This document shows, piece by piece, positions 41,825 to 52,520 of a DNA stretch of 64,000 nt; position 1 is the first letter of the stretch, and the number at the start of each line of letters is the position of its first letter. Where the stretch lies: positions 15,241,202 through 15,305,201 of the forward strand of contig NC_012873.2 of the NCBI RefSeq assembly GCF_000003195.3. The letters are read 5' to 3'. Under the pieces are notes generated by a model. It was not told the DNA's origin, did not search any database, and saw only the letters and a list, made by a program, of their open reading frames with translations. A program made the position numbers and the translations under genes. This stretch comes from Sorghum bicolor (lineage: Eukaryota > Streptophyta > Magnoliopsida > Poales > Poaceae).

Positions 41825-44800
41825 TTCATTGAGGTCAGTAGTAAGGAAGCTAAGCCTTTTGATGCCTTCTCCATGTGGATCACCTCAATTGCCAATCATT
41901 TCCATGTCCTTAGTGATAACATCATTGCTGTAAATGTGGTTACGAAGATCATAAAGGTCACTATTGGTATTTCATATGCTCAAGTAGAATATTCTGCAAG
42001 TGCATAAAATATTACTTTAGCATTTCACACAAGAGTATTCTAGGGTGTCGTATTTATCCATAGGGAAGCAATGGTTAAAGGTGATAGTTAACCATCATGT
42101 TTCTACTAACTAGTATGCTGACTAGACTAAAGTGGGGGGAAAGGGATATATGATAAGAGTTATAGATAATGACTCACATAGGAGAATTCCATGGTAAAAT
42201 AGAAGAGCAATCAAGCCAAGTTGAGAGGACAATGGGGGAGTACAAGGTTCCTAAATACTTCTATATTACTATGGTTCCATACTAGAGTAGACCAGAGAGG
42301 ATATAGCGACCACACATAGTAACACTTTGAAGTAGCAGTACCTTCCAACTCCCAAGGGGTGAGAAGATGTGGTCGAGGGAAGGCTGCTGAAAATCTCTAC
42401 ATGCACTAGTCCGAACATGGTGGATTACAAAGGCCAAACACAACTATCACCTCTAGGGCTACCACAACTATCTGTAGGATTGGCACAAACTCTGGTAATC
42501 CATAGTCTAGTCTAAACTATGGATTACTACTCTAGTCAAGTACTATAACTGGAGAACTTGATTCAAGTAGAGATCCCATAGTTAAGGTGAGATACAACCA
42601 TACTAACCTTACTGAGCTAAACAACTAAGGCATGAACTGGATAAGCATGAAAGGCATAAAAGTAAATAGAGAAGATAAATATATTAAAGCAAGAGTCATA
42701 CAAAGGAACCCGAGCATAGCTCAACTCTTCCTCACTCCCAACTCATTATTCTACTTCTACATCTTGAGAGTGTAGAGAGAGATTCTCTTGGTGTGTGTTT
42801 TACAAGTGAGGGGCGAGGTTCCTATTTATAGTGGAGAGGTGAAGTAAGGGCTACTCCATCACCACATCATCGATCTTTGGGAGAGCATCTTGCAACTCTT
42901 GGATCATACTACCTCAAACCAACACTTGGGATTGCTCATATTTGTGCTTTCTTGCATGTTCTCCAAAGAAGAGCAGGTGGAGTGTAAGTGGGCGTCGGTC
43001 AATGCTCCATTCCATCAACCTTGCAAAGCAATGGTGTGGATGCACTCTTGATGGCGGTTGGAAGCCAACCAACCTTGTCTGAGGCAGTTTGGTGGACCTT
43101 GGGTGTTGCTCAACATGGCTTACAGCCCTTTACCATTGATCTTGAGTCAATGCACTTCACCTATAGTATTTTGGAATGTGGGTATGAATTTGGTCAAAAT
43201 TGGAATTCCCTTCCTTTGGTTTTGAGATTGTCTTGGCTTGTATTGAATTAGGTCACCTTGTCCAGGCTTTCCTAAACCCCCATGTGTGGTGAACAAGGCT
43301 TTCCATGGGCTCGTGGCTAAGTGTAGAGGCCCTAGACCAAGTTTGGTAGGGTTTGGGCTTAGTTTGGGGTTGCCCAACATGTTTCCACATCGCCCGACAT
43401 CCCCTCAAGTCCAAATCGAGGCTGGCCCTTCTTGCGATCTTCTAGAAGGCATAACTTCATAATTTAGACTTCGAATTGGGTGAACCAAATCTTGATTTTG
43501 TGTATCTTGACAAGCTCTTTGACATGGTGTAGTAAAAATTAGCATTTGATGAAGTGTTTTTAAATGTATATTGCCACCTTGTTCCTACACTCACATAGCC
43601 ATCACAACTTGTGAAAATGGTTAGAAATAAGACCCATCACTATGGTTTATGTCATTTATATTACCAAATTAGGCATGGACGTTGGTGAAAAATTGATGTT
43701 TAAGGACCATCAATAGTCACCCTAGAGTCACTATCTTGGATGGGCACTACCATTGAAACTCTCATCAATGGCAAAATGACCAAGATCAAGTAGGTGTTTG
43801 GGTAGGTTACATGCAATCAAGGAGTTCTTGACAGCCAAGGGTGCCTTATGTTGGGAAAGTAGAAGAGTTGCAATGGTGAGCCTCCTTCTCACACCACAAT
43901 AGCTTGAGAAATGGTGGCTGCAACAAGCACCATGGTTGTGGATGCAGCTATGACAGTGATGTTTGTGCTCGTTATGGGTTGTTCGCTTCCTTGAGCTGAC
44001 CTATAAGTAACATCAACATACCCAAATGATATGATGTGTGACAATCGTGGCAAGTACAACCATTGGGCCAAGGACTATAGAAGTAAGCCCAAGTACCCAT
44101 ACCCACATAGCCAAGCAGAGGAGGAAGAAACCACACTATTGGTAGCCATAGACCATTGTGTCCATCTACCTCTCTTTTGCAATGTCACCACCACTCACAC
44201 ACCCGGTTCCACCACTACATGTACATAAGTAGAAAATCCATCAAATGGAGATATGGACTTCTGTGCAGGTTGGATCCCATAGGGTGGACTCCAACTCAAC
44301 ATGATGGATTTATGACATCACATTCAACAAACCACAAGTCTAGATCTCACACCACCTTTGCCATGGTTTATCCTAGCATCTCTGGTATGGTGCACTTTGA
44401 AGATGGCACTATAGATCAAATCAAAGGGCACAACACCATCAGCCAAGCCTGTAAAAATTGGGAGCATCAGATCCTCACAATAGCTACTAAATCTCTAATC
44501 TCATAATGGATATCTTTAGCATTGGTTAGCTAGACTAAGATGAATACCAAGTATCATTAGCAAGGTAATTATGTGAATACAAGATCCTCATAGCCACCTC
44601 CTCTCTAAGATAAATAGGGCAATCAGTAAGCTTTGTGTGCTTGATTAAACATTGCACAATCGATTTGCCTCACTATGCATGCGGCAGAGAACTCAATTCT
44701 ATGTCACACATGCTATAGGAATATTAACTTATTGACTCATTTCAATATGGCATGAGAGAATATGATGTGTGAACTACCTGTATGATCAATCTAGGTAGAT

Positions 44801-46575
44801 ATGTGAGGGCTATGTCACTAGGAAGCATCATCATGAATAGTTACATGAGAGCAGCCTGCCAAATGTCAAAAATGTCATCTACTCCAAGCATCAAGCACTA
44901 CTTCCCCTAGTTCTCGATGAAATCAATTCATTCATGTGTGGCTGGAGTTAGTGGAATCTATGGACATGGATCCTAGGGAAAACAAGTAAGTAAAAGAATA
45001 GCTAAGTTGCAATTGGATCTCAAGATGTTGGTGCTTCACAAGGACCATAAACGCAAGTTCACATCACATGACTTAATTCAACATTAGTCCATTACACTTA
45101 CTTGACCCAACAAAATGGTGTTGTCAAACAACATAATGAAACAATGGTGAGCTAGATAGGAGCAAGTTTCTAAGGGATTCTGAGGGTAAGTTTCAAAGAG
45201 ATTCCTAGGGTGAGCCCATCACTATGTCAATGTACTTCCTCAACTTATTGTCAACTAGGAGCATCGATGGGAAGATTCCCTTTTAGTCATGCTTTGGTAA
45301 GAAACCGATAACCACTACCTTCACACTTTTGTATGTATCATCCACATAAAACTTAAGAAAGATAAAGGAGGCAAATTAAATCCAGCCAATGATCTTTAGT
45401 AGCTCCAAGACTAGAACAAAAGCATAGAGTTCCTATGACCCAATCGCTAGAGTGTTCACATAATGCGAGATGTTGTATATGGTGAAGCTACGTAGTAGAA
45501 CTAGGGGGAGCTCGTTGAAAGCCTCAACAAGGAACATGATGTTTTCATGGGTTAATTTATCATTAAGTATGTTAATGTCAATGACCAAGTGCACATACCT
45601 ATGCCTGCAATGCTAGCACCTTCAACATTGGTGGTCACAATAGACATAGAGTATAGGATGACATGAGCCCACAATAGTTGGATTCTACTATGCCATTTAT
45701 GCATCCCTAAGGTAGCCTCTGATGCTTACAATGACACACCTCTTAATCTTAGGTTCCTTGATAATGTCTTCATCCTCACATATATACCATGCTGGGTGCA
45801 ACATGAGTTATGGCTATTCATGATCACTACCAATGAGCAAAGCAAATTTGTATGGTAGAGTGTGATGCAAACTATCAAAACACCATGCTCAAGGATAAGC
45901 GTTCAATTGAGAACAAGGACATGTGGATCTACATCAAGCCTCCCATCAGCCATTGAACAATCATCCTAGAGTGGGTTTTTGAGGTCAAGCATGATGGGCT
46001 AGGTGTCATCATTATAAGCACAAAGCCTAGATTGTTGCCAAGGGCTATGTCTAGCAGCAGGGTATTGACTTTGTAAAGGTCACCACACTAATGCATGGCT
46101 ATGTAGTTGTTGATGGTGGTTGCTACTCACCATGGTTGTTGGGTACATAACATGGATGCAAAGTCCAAATCGTGTGCTCACAAAGGAAGCCTATGTGTGT
46201 TACTCCTTTGGTTTACATAGTGATGCCAACCAAGGATCCATTCTCAAGCTCAAAAAGTGCTCTATGGGCTTTATGGACCAAATCATAGAACACTAAGCTT
46301 GAATAGAACTTGTGCAACTCGGTTTCAACAATAATATGTGGACATACACTCAACCATCATGCAAGGTGGGATCTTTGAGGTGTATGTTAATGATCTCATC
46401 ATCCTCAGGCTACTCTATTGACATCAAGCAATTCAAGGAGGAGATGATGGACATGTGTTGCATGAGTGATCTAGGACTCATCTCTTACTACCTTTGGATT
46501 GAGGTGCACCAGAGCACCTCTATTATCTTCCTCAGCTAACTTGCCTATGCTCATACTGCTAGAGAAAATGGTATG
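41825..46575 (+). pseudogene. decayed Copia retrotransposon (gag, zinc knuckle, RT)
   Basis: Gag fragments lie at 41825-41961 and 43716-43900, split by a solo LTR; the pieces KIIKV and VTLESLSWMGTTIETL meet across it. A zinc knuckle remnant CDNRGKYNHWAKDYRSKPK is at 44037-44093, with the second and last Cys changed to Arg and Tyr. Integrase is not reliably readable. RT appears at 46370-46560 as FEVYVNDLIIL, KQFKEEMMDMCCMSDLGLIS and YYLWIEVHQ, the Copia VYVDDLI region with the first Asp changed to Asn. Many stops occur throughout. LTRs were not found. Confidence 0.65.
41962..43715 (-). repeat. Athila-type solo LTR in antisense, TSD GTCAC
   Basis: It is flanked by GTCAC at 41957-41961 and 43716-43720. 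On the minus strand it starts TATTGATGGTCCTTAAAC, matching the start of the Athila LTR at 7699, and its other end matches that LTR's end in reverse (CTGCAAGTGCAT, TGTCGTATTTATCC). Both termini read TA instead of TG/CA. A minus-strand TATA (plus CTATTTATAG) lies near 42831. It is 1754 bp, inside the Copia gag relic. Confidence 0.85.
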
Positions 46576-48292
46576 TCAAATTACAACTCTTGCAAAGTCC
46601 TAATGAGGTGCACCTAAAGCTAAGCAATATAATACTCCTATCCCAAAATAACTGCAGATCTTGCTTTTAGACCAAAGACTTGACCCATCATAATAGTTTG
46701 TTGGGGGTACCAACTTACAAGTCTAGCACAATGTTGAAATAGACAAAAAGGCAATTGCACATCTTACTTCTCGAGGAGTAATTTTTAAAGTTTACTTGGT
46801 ACATGGAAAATGCATCTCCAAAAAGTTTATTATTGTTGACACTAATTAGGTCACAACACCGATAATGAGCTAGATCGATTCATATAGACAGGCACAAGAT
46901 TATCTAGCCGACTTTGTTTGCCTACAGCTTGTTCGCACAAGAACACTTGACTTGGTGCCTCTAGTGATGAGCGCGATACACAAGACACATCACTAGGAGA
47001 GCCTCCTTGGGAGCACTATATGCAGCACACGTTTATGAGGTCTCCTTATCTTGAAACCCCGAATACCTAGGAGGGACCTTATCGAGGCATGCAGCGGCTA
47101 TTGGCTATCCTAGCAGGCCTAACCACTCAGGTGAGACCCTACCATGAATGGTGCGCGTGCGAGGAGAAAGAAGACGAGGAGGGTGGAGTCAAGGAGGTCT
47201 GCATTTCACATGCTAAACACACACACGACCGTGTGTTAGCCACATCCTTGTGGGAGACTAGGAAGGCTGTTAGCTTGCATTGATAGATTTGCATGGTTAG
47301 TGTCCTGCATGCCTACATGGGCTGGTATTTTTCTTAGACCAACGACGATGATAGTTGCCCCTGTTGGCATGCCCTTAATGGCTAAACCACGTTAGGATCA
47401 TATTCTCATGGTGAAACACATTGTATGCTACATGGACAACATCATTGACCATAATGTTTAATAAAAGTTGAACAAGGAGTCCGAAGCCTAAAGATAGAAG
47501 AGAATGACTAGAGTGCTTTTCTTCCACATCTAGAGTTGTCCCATCATTTTCGTGACAAGCTGAATACGTTGCAATGGCGACCATAGTGTGCCAAGGCCTT
47601 TAGCTAGGGTGGCTACTTGATGAGGACCTTCTTGACAGTGTGCGACATGTTATAGTGCTTAACATGGACAATCAGTCACCCATTGCTCTCTCAGCGAACC
47701 CCACATCCTTCACGATCGGAGCAAGCACATCGACCTGAATTTCTACCGTGCTCAGAGCATAGTTTAATTCTTTATTTTCTTTTGAAATACTAATAATGGT
47801 TAGGTTGATAAGGTGAGCTTGCCGAAGTACAATATTATTATCAATGCACTACTGAATTGGATATTGAGATTGTGATGTATATCGCTGGTTCATCATGAAA
47901 ACAAGGTAGGATGTTGGATTAGAGCTCATTCATTTCCATCTCTAATTAATAATAATGGTATGCACCCTACATGTTGGTCGTCGATAGGGTCTCCAAATTA
48001 TGTTTTTGACAGCTTCTTTTATTGCTATAGCAGTATATATAAATATAGCAAAATCATATTTTTATGAAACAAAACCTGAAGACAAATCTACATGTATGTA
48101 TCAGTATCACATTCTTTTTTCTTTTTGAATGAACTAGCTTCACATTTAGCAAACAAAGATGGAATGTTTGATTTATATAACAAAGAAAATATGGCTTCAT
48201 TTTACACGTTCCTTATCACAAAGGTTTATACCATGATTCAAGCATAACTAGCAGTAAAAAAGTTCCCAGCATAATAAGTCTGTCCTCTGCAG
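46576..48292. other. no gene recognised; region upstream of the zinc-finger exons
   Basis: Decayed repeat sequence up to about 47770, then AT-rich DNA that may be an intron or the upstream region of the gene at 48293. The 64-residue frame at 47089-47283 has no recognisable domain. Confidence 0.45.
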
Positions 48293-49089
48293 CTGACACC
48301 CAGAGCCATCGCCGATCACATCGTCGCGTCATCTTCCAAGCTAAACAGCCCTATTGCCAAGAAGAACGTCGCTGCACCGCAGATCAAGGTCATGGCGAAG
48401 AAGAAGGCCTGCCATCAGGTGAGCTTGAGGCCTCACTCCTGACTCCTGACTCCTGACCATCTGACTATATGAGTTTCATTGCATTGAGGTGTGTGGGTTT
48501 GACTCTTTTGTTTCTCTACCCTCCGCAGTGCCGCCAGATGACTGCTAAATTTACCGGGGCTTGCAAGAGCAATAGGAACGGAAACATGGGGCCCTGCCCA
48601 ATAAGATATTGTTCCAGGTGCCTGCCCAACAGGTGAAATAAACTTTCTTCTCAATAGATTTGTTTCTCAGCTTTGGGCAGTGATCAACATTATCTCTTTT
48701 AGAACCATCTGAGAGAGTCCTTGAATTAGGTACGGTGAGCAAGTGAAGGTGACACAGATGCAGGATTGCTGGACCTGCCCTAAGTGCAGGGGTATTTGTA
48801 ACTGCAGCCGCTGCAGGTAAATTTTGTTGACTGCAGGATCAATCTATTATTAGTTTTGGTTCCTTAATTATCTGTGCTTGTTTTCATCAGAAAGAAAATG
48901 GGTGAGATGCCCACAGGGAGGCTGGCCGACGTTGCCAAGGCTTCAGGGTGCAGCTCTGTCCATGACCTCCTTCAGAAGGGGAATGAAGCTGTGGCTGCTG
49001 CGCATGTGGATGGTGCACAGGCAGGTGAAGACGACCCCATTGAGGCTACAGCTCGATTCAAACTTTTTGGGTTTTGGATTATTCCTTGA
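48293..49089 (+). CDS. CDCA7-like zf-4CXXC_R1 zinc-finger gene, 3' part
   Basis: Four exons: 48293-48418, 48529-48632, 48730-48816 and 48891-49089. All three introns (110, 97 and 74 bp) have GT-AG ends, and all phases agree, giving 171 residues ending at TGA 49087-49089. The zinc domain spans exons 1-3: [41 protein letters not shown], then [19 protein letters not shown] and SVHDLL. This matches the zf-4CXXC_R1 family, whose CDCA7 members bind chromatin and recruit the DDM1/HELLS remodeller; non-CDCA7 plant relatives also exist. The first exon may begin at a splice acceptor (AG 48291-48292). No start exon was found, so the gene may be truncated or may have exons beyond the transposons to the left. 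Confidence 0.85.
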
Positions 49090-49650
49090 AATTAAGAAAG
49101 AGAGAGAACAAATTCATTTTACAATATGTTTATCGGTGCATACATTGTCTGAATAATACCTTACTAGACCTAAATGTGGATGCTGATATGACGATTGAAC
49201 CAGAGGCACATGGCGAGCCATCCTTTGAACTCTAATATAAGTTTTCTTTCTATAAGTACGGTAAGACCTTTGCTGAAATTTTTATTAGACGATACAAATA
49301 AAAAAACACCAACACTGTGGGGAAAAAATCGTTAAGGACCATCCTTACGAAAACACGGTGGAGATGTGCGGCTGATGTGTGGCCCATGAGGTATTTGATT
49401 TGCCATCCGTATGCCAAAAATAGTATCGTGACCCATTTACCAGCTGCACAGTTCGCACGGTGCCTCGTTAGCGATGAAAATAGATTAGATACGGACGGAT
49501 ATTATTGATATCATATTTGTTTTCATATTTTTGGTCGGATTTGAATTCGAATACGGGTAATGTCAATCATGTCGAATAAGATACGATTGGATATCGACAT
49601 CATAAATATATGATTTAAGTATTCGAATACAAATACAGTATCGGATATTG
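49090..49650. other. 3' flank of the zinc-finger gene, then short-period repeat
   Basis: The first 400 bp hold nothing recognisable beyond a possible 3' UTR. 49490-49650 is a degenerate low-complexity stretch of GGATAT, GAATACG and TATCGA units. Confidence 0.45.
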
Positions 49651-49654
49651 AATA

Positions 49655-49850
49655 TTGGCGAAATAGCCAAAATCGTCCCTCAATTCTTGGCAAAGGGTCA
49701 AGTTCGTCCTGTACTTTTGTTTGGGCCAGTTTAGTCCTCCAACTATCTAATTTGGGTTCAGTTACGTCCTTCTAGCACATGCCGGTAGTAGACCGTCAAC
49801 TGATATTCCAATAAGTTCCACCTAGCTATATATATAATAGGGATGGCGAC
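49655..49850. mobile_element. unclassified transposon fragment
   Basis: AAAATCGTCCCTCAATT, GGCAAAGGGTCAAG and GGGCCAGTTTAGTCC resemble a common grass DNA-transposon end. I cannot find the second terminus. Confidence 0.3.
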
Positions 49851-49999
49851 ACAAGCACTCAATTGCATTACACTCAACTCCTTGACCCAAGTATCCATAA
49901 TAGTTTACCTCACGAAATTCTAAATCGGCATGTTCTATCGCAAGCATCAAGTTGTGGGTCCTCTGGAACCTACCTATTTGGTTTAGACTTCCCTGCTAG

Positions 50000-50002
<3 letters not shown>

Positions 50003-50077
<75 letters not shown>
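50003..50077. repeat. (TA)n microsatellite
   Basis: About 37 uninterrupted TA units, 75 bp. Confidence 0.98.
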
Positions 50078-50080
<3 letters not shown>

Positions 50081-50219
50081 TTTACTCCCTCCTACTCACA
50101 CACGAGAAGCTGGCTGGCTAATTTGCAAAGCTAACAGGTTAAAAACCTTGACCCGTTTGTTCCTAGTCGATACGCACAATATGCGTACATACGTGTGTCT
50201 AGCGTGGGAAGCGGATCTG

Positions 50220-50680
50220 AGAGATGGTCGGTCGTAGGCATCTTCTCGTCCTCATCTAGCCAGTGCGACCTCGGACGGCGGCGTGGCTAGGCCATCGCGT
50301 GCAAACCCCCTGGCGGCGACGTGGCTTGCCCCAGCTTACCCCCGCGTGGCACTCCCGTCGGCGGCGTCCATCCGTGGCAGTGCGACTTCACCTTCTCCCG
50401 ACGGTGGTTGCTTGTCCCTGCGCACCGCGACCCCGAAGGCTATGGAGACGACGACACAGTGCAAGGTGTCGCATGAAGAGGTCTCCGTCCGTGAAGGCCA
50501 TGGCAATCGGTGGTGCTCTCCTCCGCGCGACTGGCACCCTCCGTGGCTGGGCCACACGGCGGCGACATGCTCGAGCGACTGGAGCCCTACCGGTGACCGA
50601 CGCTGCCCCCGTTCGCGGCGGCGCAGACCCGCTGCACGCCGACCGACGGCTCAGATTTGGTTAAGAAAGTTTGTATTTTT
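50220..50680. other. GC-rich island, no protein recognised
   Basis: A CpG-rich block in AT-rich surroundings, with overlapping open frames of 133 and 141 residues (50263-50664 and 50283-50708). Both translations are Arg/Pro/Ala-rich, as expected for GC-rich DNA, and neither has a domain I know. It could be a gene's first exon or a captured fragment. Confidence 0.35.
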
Positions 50681-50734
50681 TCCGTATATGTCTATCTGGA
50701 TTGTTTAGAAAAAATAGAAGAAAAGTTTATGAGT

Positions 50735-50905
50735 GTACTTCATCCATATCTTAGTATACAATGATACTGAAATCTAAATTGTGTTTGTGTTCATACCAAA
50801 CTTTGGTATACAATAATACTCAAATTTGAATCTTGCATCTGGTTATACTCGCATCTGAAACTTTGGTATATAATGATACTCAAACAGTCAAACCTGAACT
50901 GTGGA
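50735..50905 (+). repeat. three degenerate copies of a TTGGTATACAATGATACTCAAA unit
   Basis: Copies lie near 50749, 50810 and 50863, spaced about 55-60 bp. Noncoding. Confidence 0.6.
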
Positions 50906-50981
50906 CACGCATACTACTACATTTAGGTAGACATACTCGTACGTGTATAAGTATGTAAATATACTAATCTTGTTTCTAAAA

Positions 50982-51203
50982 TGTAACGGATCTAGTGCAA
51001 ACTCATCTCCCTTGCAAATTATGCAAAGATCCAAGGAGGTGTATGAGAGAGGTGGAAGGAGGAATTTATAAAAGTGTGATTAAGAGTGGGCGGTTAAGTG
51101 CAAAATTACTCAATCTCTCCGCACCCCTTGATCAACATCCTATGATCCAGATTAGAGTTTGCATAGTTTGCACGAGAGATGAGTTTGCACTAGATCCGTT
51201 GCC
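50982..51203. mobile_element. short inverted-repeat element (MITE-like)
   Basis: The left end AACGGATCTAGTGCAAACTC is repeated in reverse complement at the right (GAGTTTGCACTAGATCCGTT, 51181-51200), and the similarity extends to about 45 bp. AAAATGT lies at 50978-50984 and 51204-51210 and may be the target duplication. A hairpin-forming element of about 220 bp, superfamily not assigned. Confidence 0.7.
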
Positions 51204-51364
51204 AAAATGTAATCCGTATACAAAAAGTATGCGTACATAATCCTTTCAAAAAGTACGAATAAATACTCCTTTTAAAAAGTATCACTACTACAGAACAGGC
51301 CTTTGGTCACTTGCCCAAAATGAACAATAATCTCGGCCAAAACAGAGTCCGGGACAAAAACATA

Positions 51365-51480
51365 TTTAGTCCCGGTTGGTATTACCAACCGGGATTAAAA
51401 GATTTTGTTCCGGTCCGTCCCACCGGCTAAGACTAGTGTTGGAATTTAGTCCCGGTTTTTAAAAGAAACCGGGATTAAAT
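51365..51480. repeat. left subterminal repeat array of the CACTA element
   Basis: Two hairpin pairs of TTTAGTCCCGGTT with AACCGGGATTAAA. This is the kind of site bound by TNP1/TNPA proteins. Confidence 0.85.
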
Positions 51481-51800
51481 GTCCCTCCCCATATTTGAAC
51501 TCTTCTTCCCGTGGCCGAGCCCATCGATCTTCACTCTTTTGCTGTGTTCTTCATTTGGAGTTGCTTGTTCTAGCTTGCTCTCATCTCCGGCTATTGATTC
51601 ATTTCATCGTTTCTACACCGTCATCGACTTGTTAAGAGGTCACTAGCTTCATCTTCTCAACATTTAGAAGCGGCGTATGTCATTTCCTAGTGTTATGTAT
51701 ATTATTTTTTATTTTATGGTTTTTTTAAGAGGTTATTAGCTTCATCGCCAATTCAAAAGCGACGCGTTTTTTAGAGAAATAGTGGTAATATGTTTTTTAT
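51481..51800 (+). other. TNP2 5' leader and start of its first intron
   Basis: A CT-rich leader (CTCTTCTTCCCGTGG, CATCGATCTTCACTC) lies after the array; it corresponds in position to the leader after the second array. GGCG followed by TATGTCATTTCC near 51670-51690 could be the exon end. No ORF. Confidence 0.4.
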
Positions 51801-51810
51801 TGTAATTAGT

Positions 51811-52420
51811 TTAGAAAAAAATAAAAACATATAATACTTTAATTTGCAATTTTTGACCGATTTAGTTAGTTAATTATAACTAGTATACATACCACATTTC
51901 ATGATTATTTAAGAAAATAGAGAATTTTTGTGCTTTTTTAATTTAGCTTGTTTAGAAAAAATAGAAATATAGAATTTTAGGTTTTTTGTTACTTTAATTT
52001 CTCTATTAAAAATAAAAACATATAATACTTTAATTTGCAACTTTTGACCGATTTAGTTATTTAATTATAACTAGTATACATACCACATTTCATGATTATT
52101 TAGGAAAATAGAGAATTTTTGTGCTTTTTTAATTTAGCTTGTTTAGAAAAATTAGAAATAGAGAATTTTAGGTTTTTTGTTACTTTAATTTCTCTATTAA
52201 AAATTAGAAACTTATAATACTTTAATTTGCACTTTATGACATGGTTAATTAGTTAATTATAACTAGTATGCATGCCACATTTCATGATTAGTTAGAAAAT
52301 AGAGAACTTTTATGTCTTTTTAATTTTGTTGGTTTAGAAAAAACAGAAATAGAGAATTTTAGGTTATTTGTTACTTTAATTTCTTTATAAAAAATTAGAA
52401 ACTTATAATATTTTACATTG
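51811..52420 (+). repeat. tandem repeat with 191-bp period, about 3.2 copies
   Basis: The marker segment (ATAAAAACATATAATACTTT or ATTAGAAACTTATAATACTTT) recurs at 51821, 52012, 52203 and 52394, exactly 191 bp apart each time. It fills the presumed leader intron and runs into the TNP2 start codon region. Confidence 0.85.
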
Positions 52421-52422
52421 CA

Positions 52423-52520
52423 ATGCAGACAATGACACGTCATTGGATATACAATGTCGATCGCCGCTCCAAAGAATTCATTGATGGTGTGCATTATTTC
52501 TTAAGAGTGGCCGAGGAAAA
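52423..52520 (+). pseudogene. TNP2 transposase, first coding segment
   Basis: It starts MQTMTRHWIYNVDRRSKEF, the beginning of the transposase-associated domain (PF13963). The start is the ATG at 52423, or at 52432 if AG 52427-52428 is a splice acceptor. It stops at the solo LTR inserted at 52521. Its reading frame continues in the segment from 55550 once the LTR and one copy of the target duplication are discounted. Confidence 0.85.

Noticed and set aside
49863..50237. 124-residue frame with a run of Ile-Tyr
   Set aside because: A product of the (TA)n repeat.
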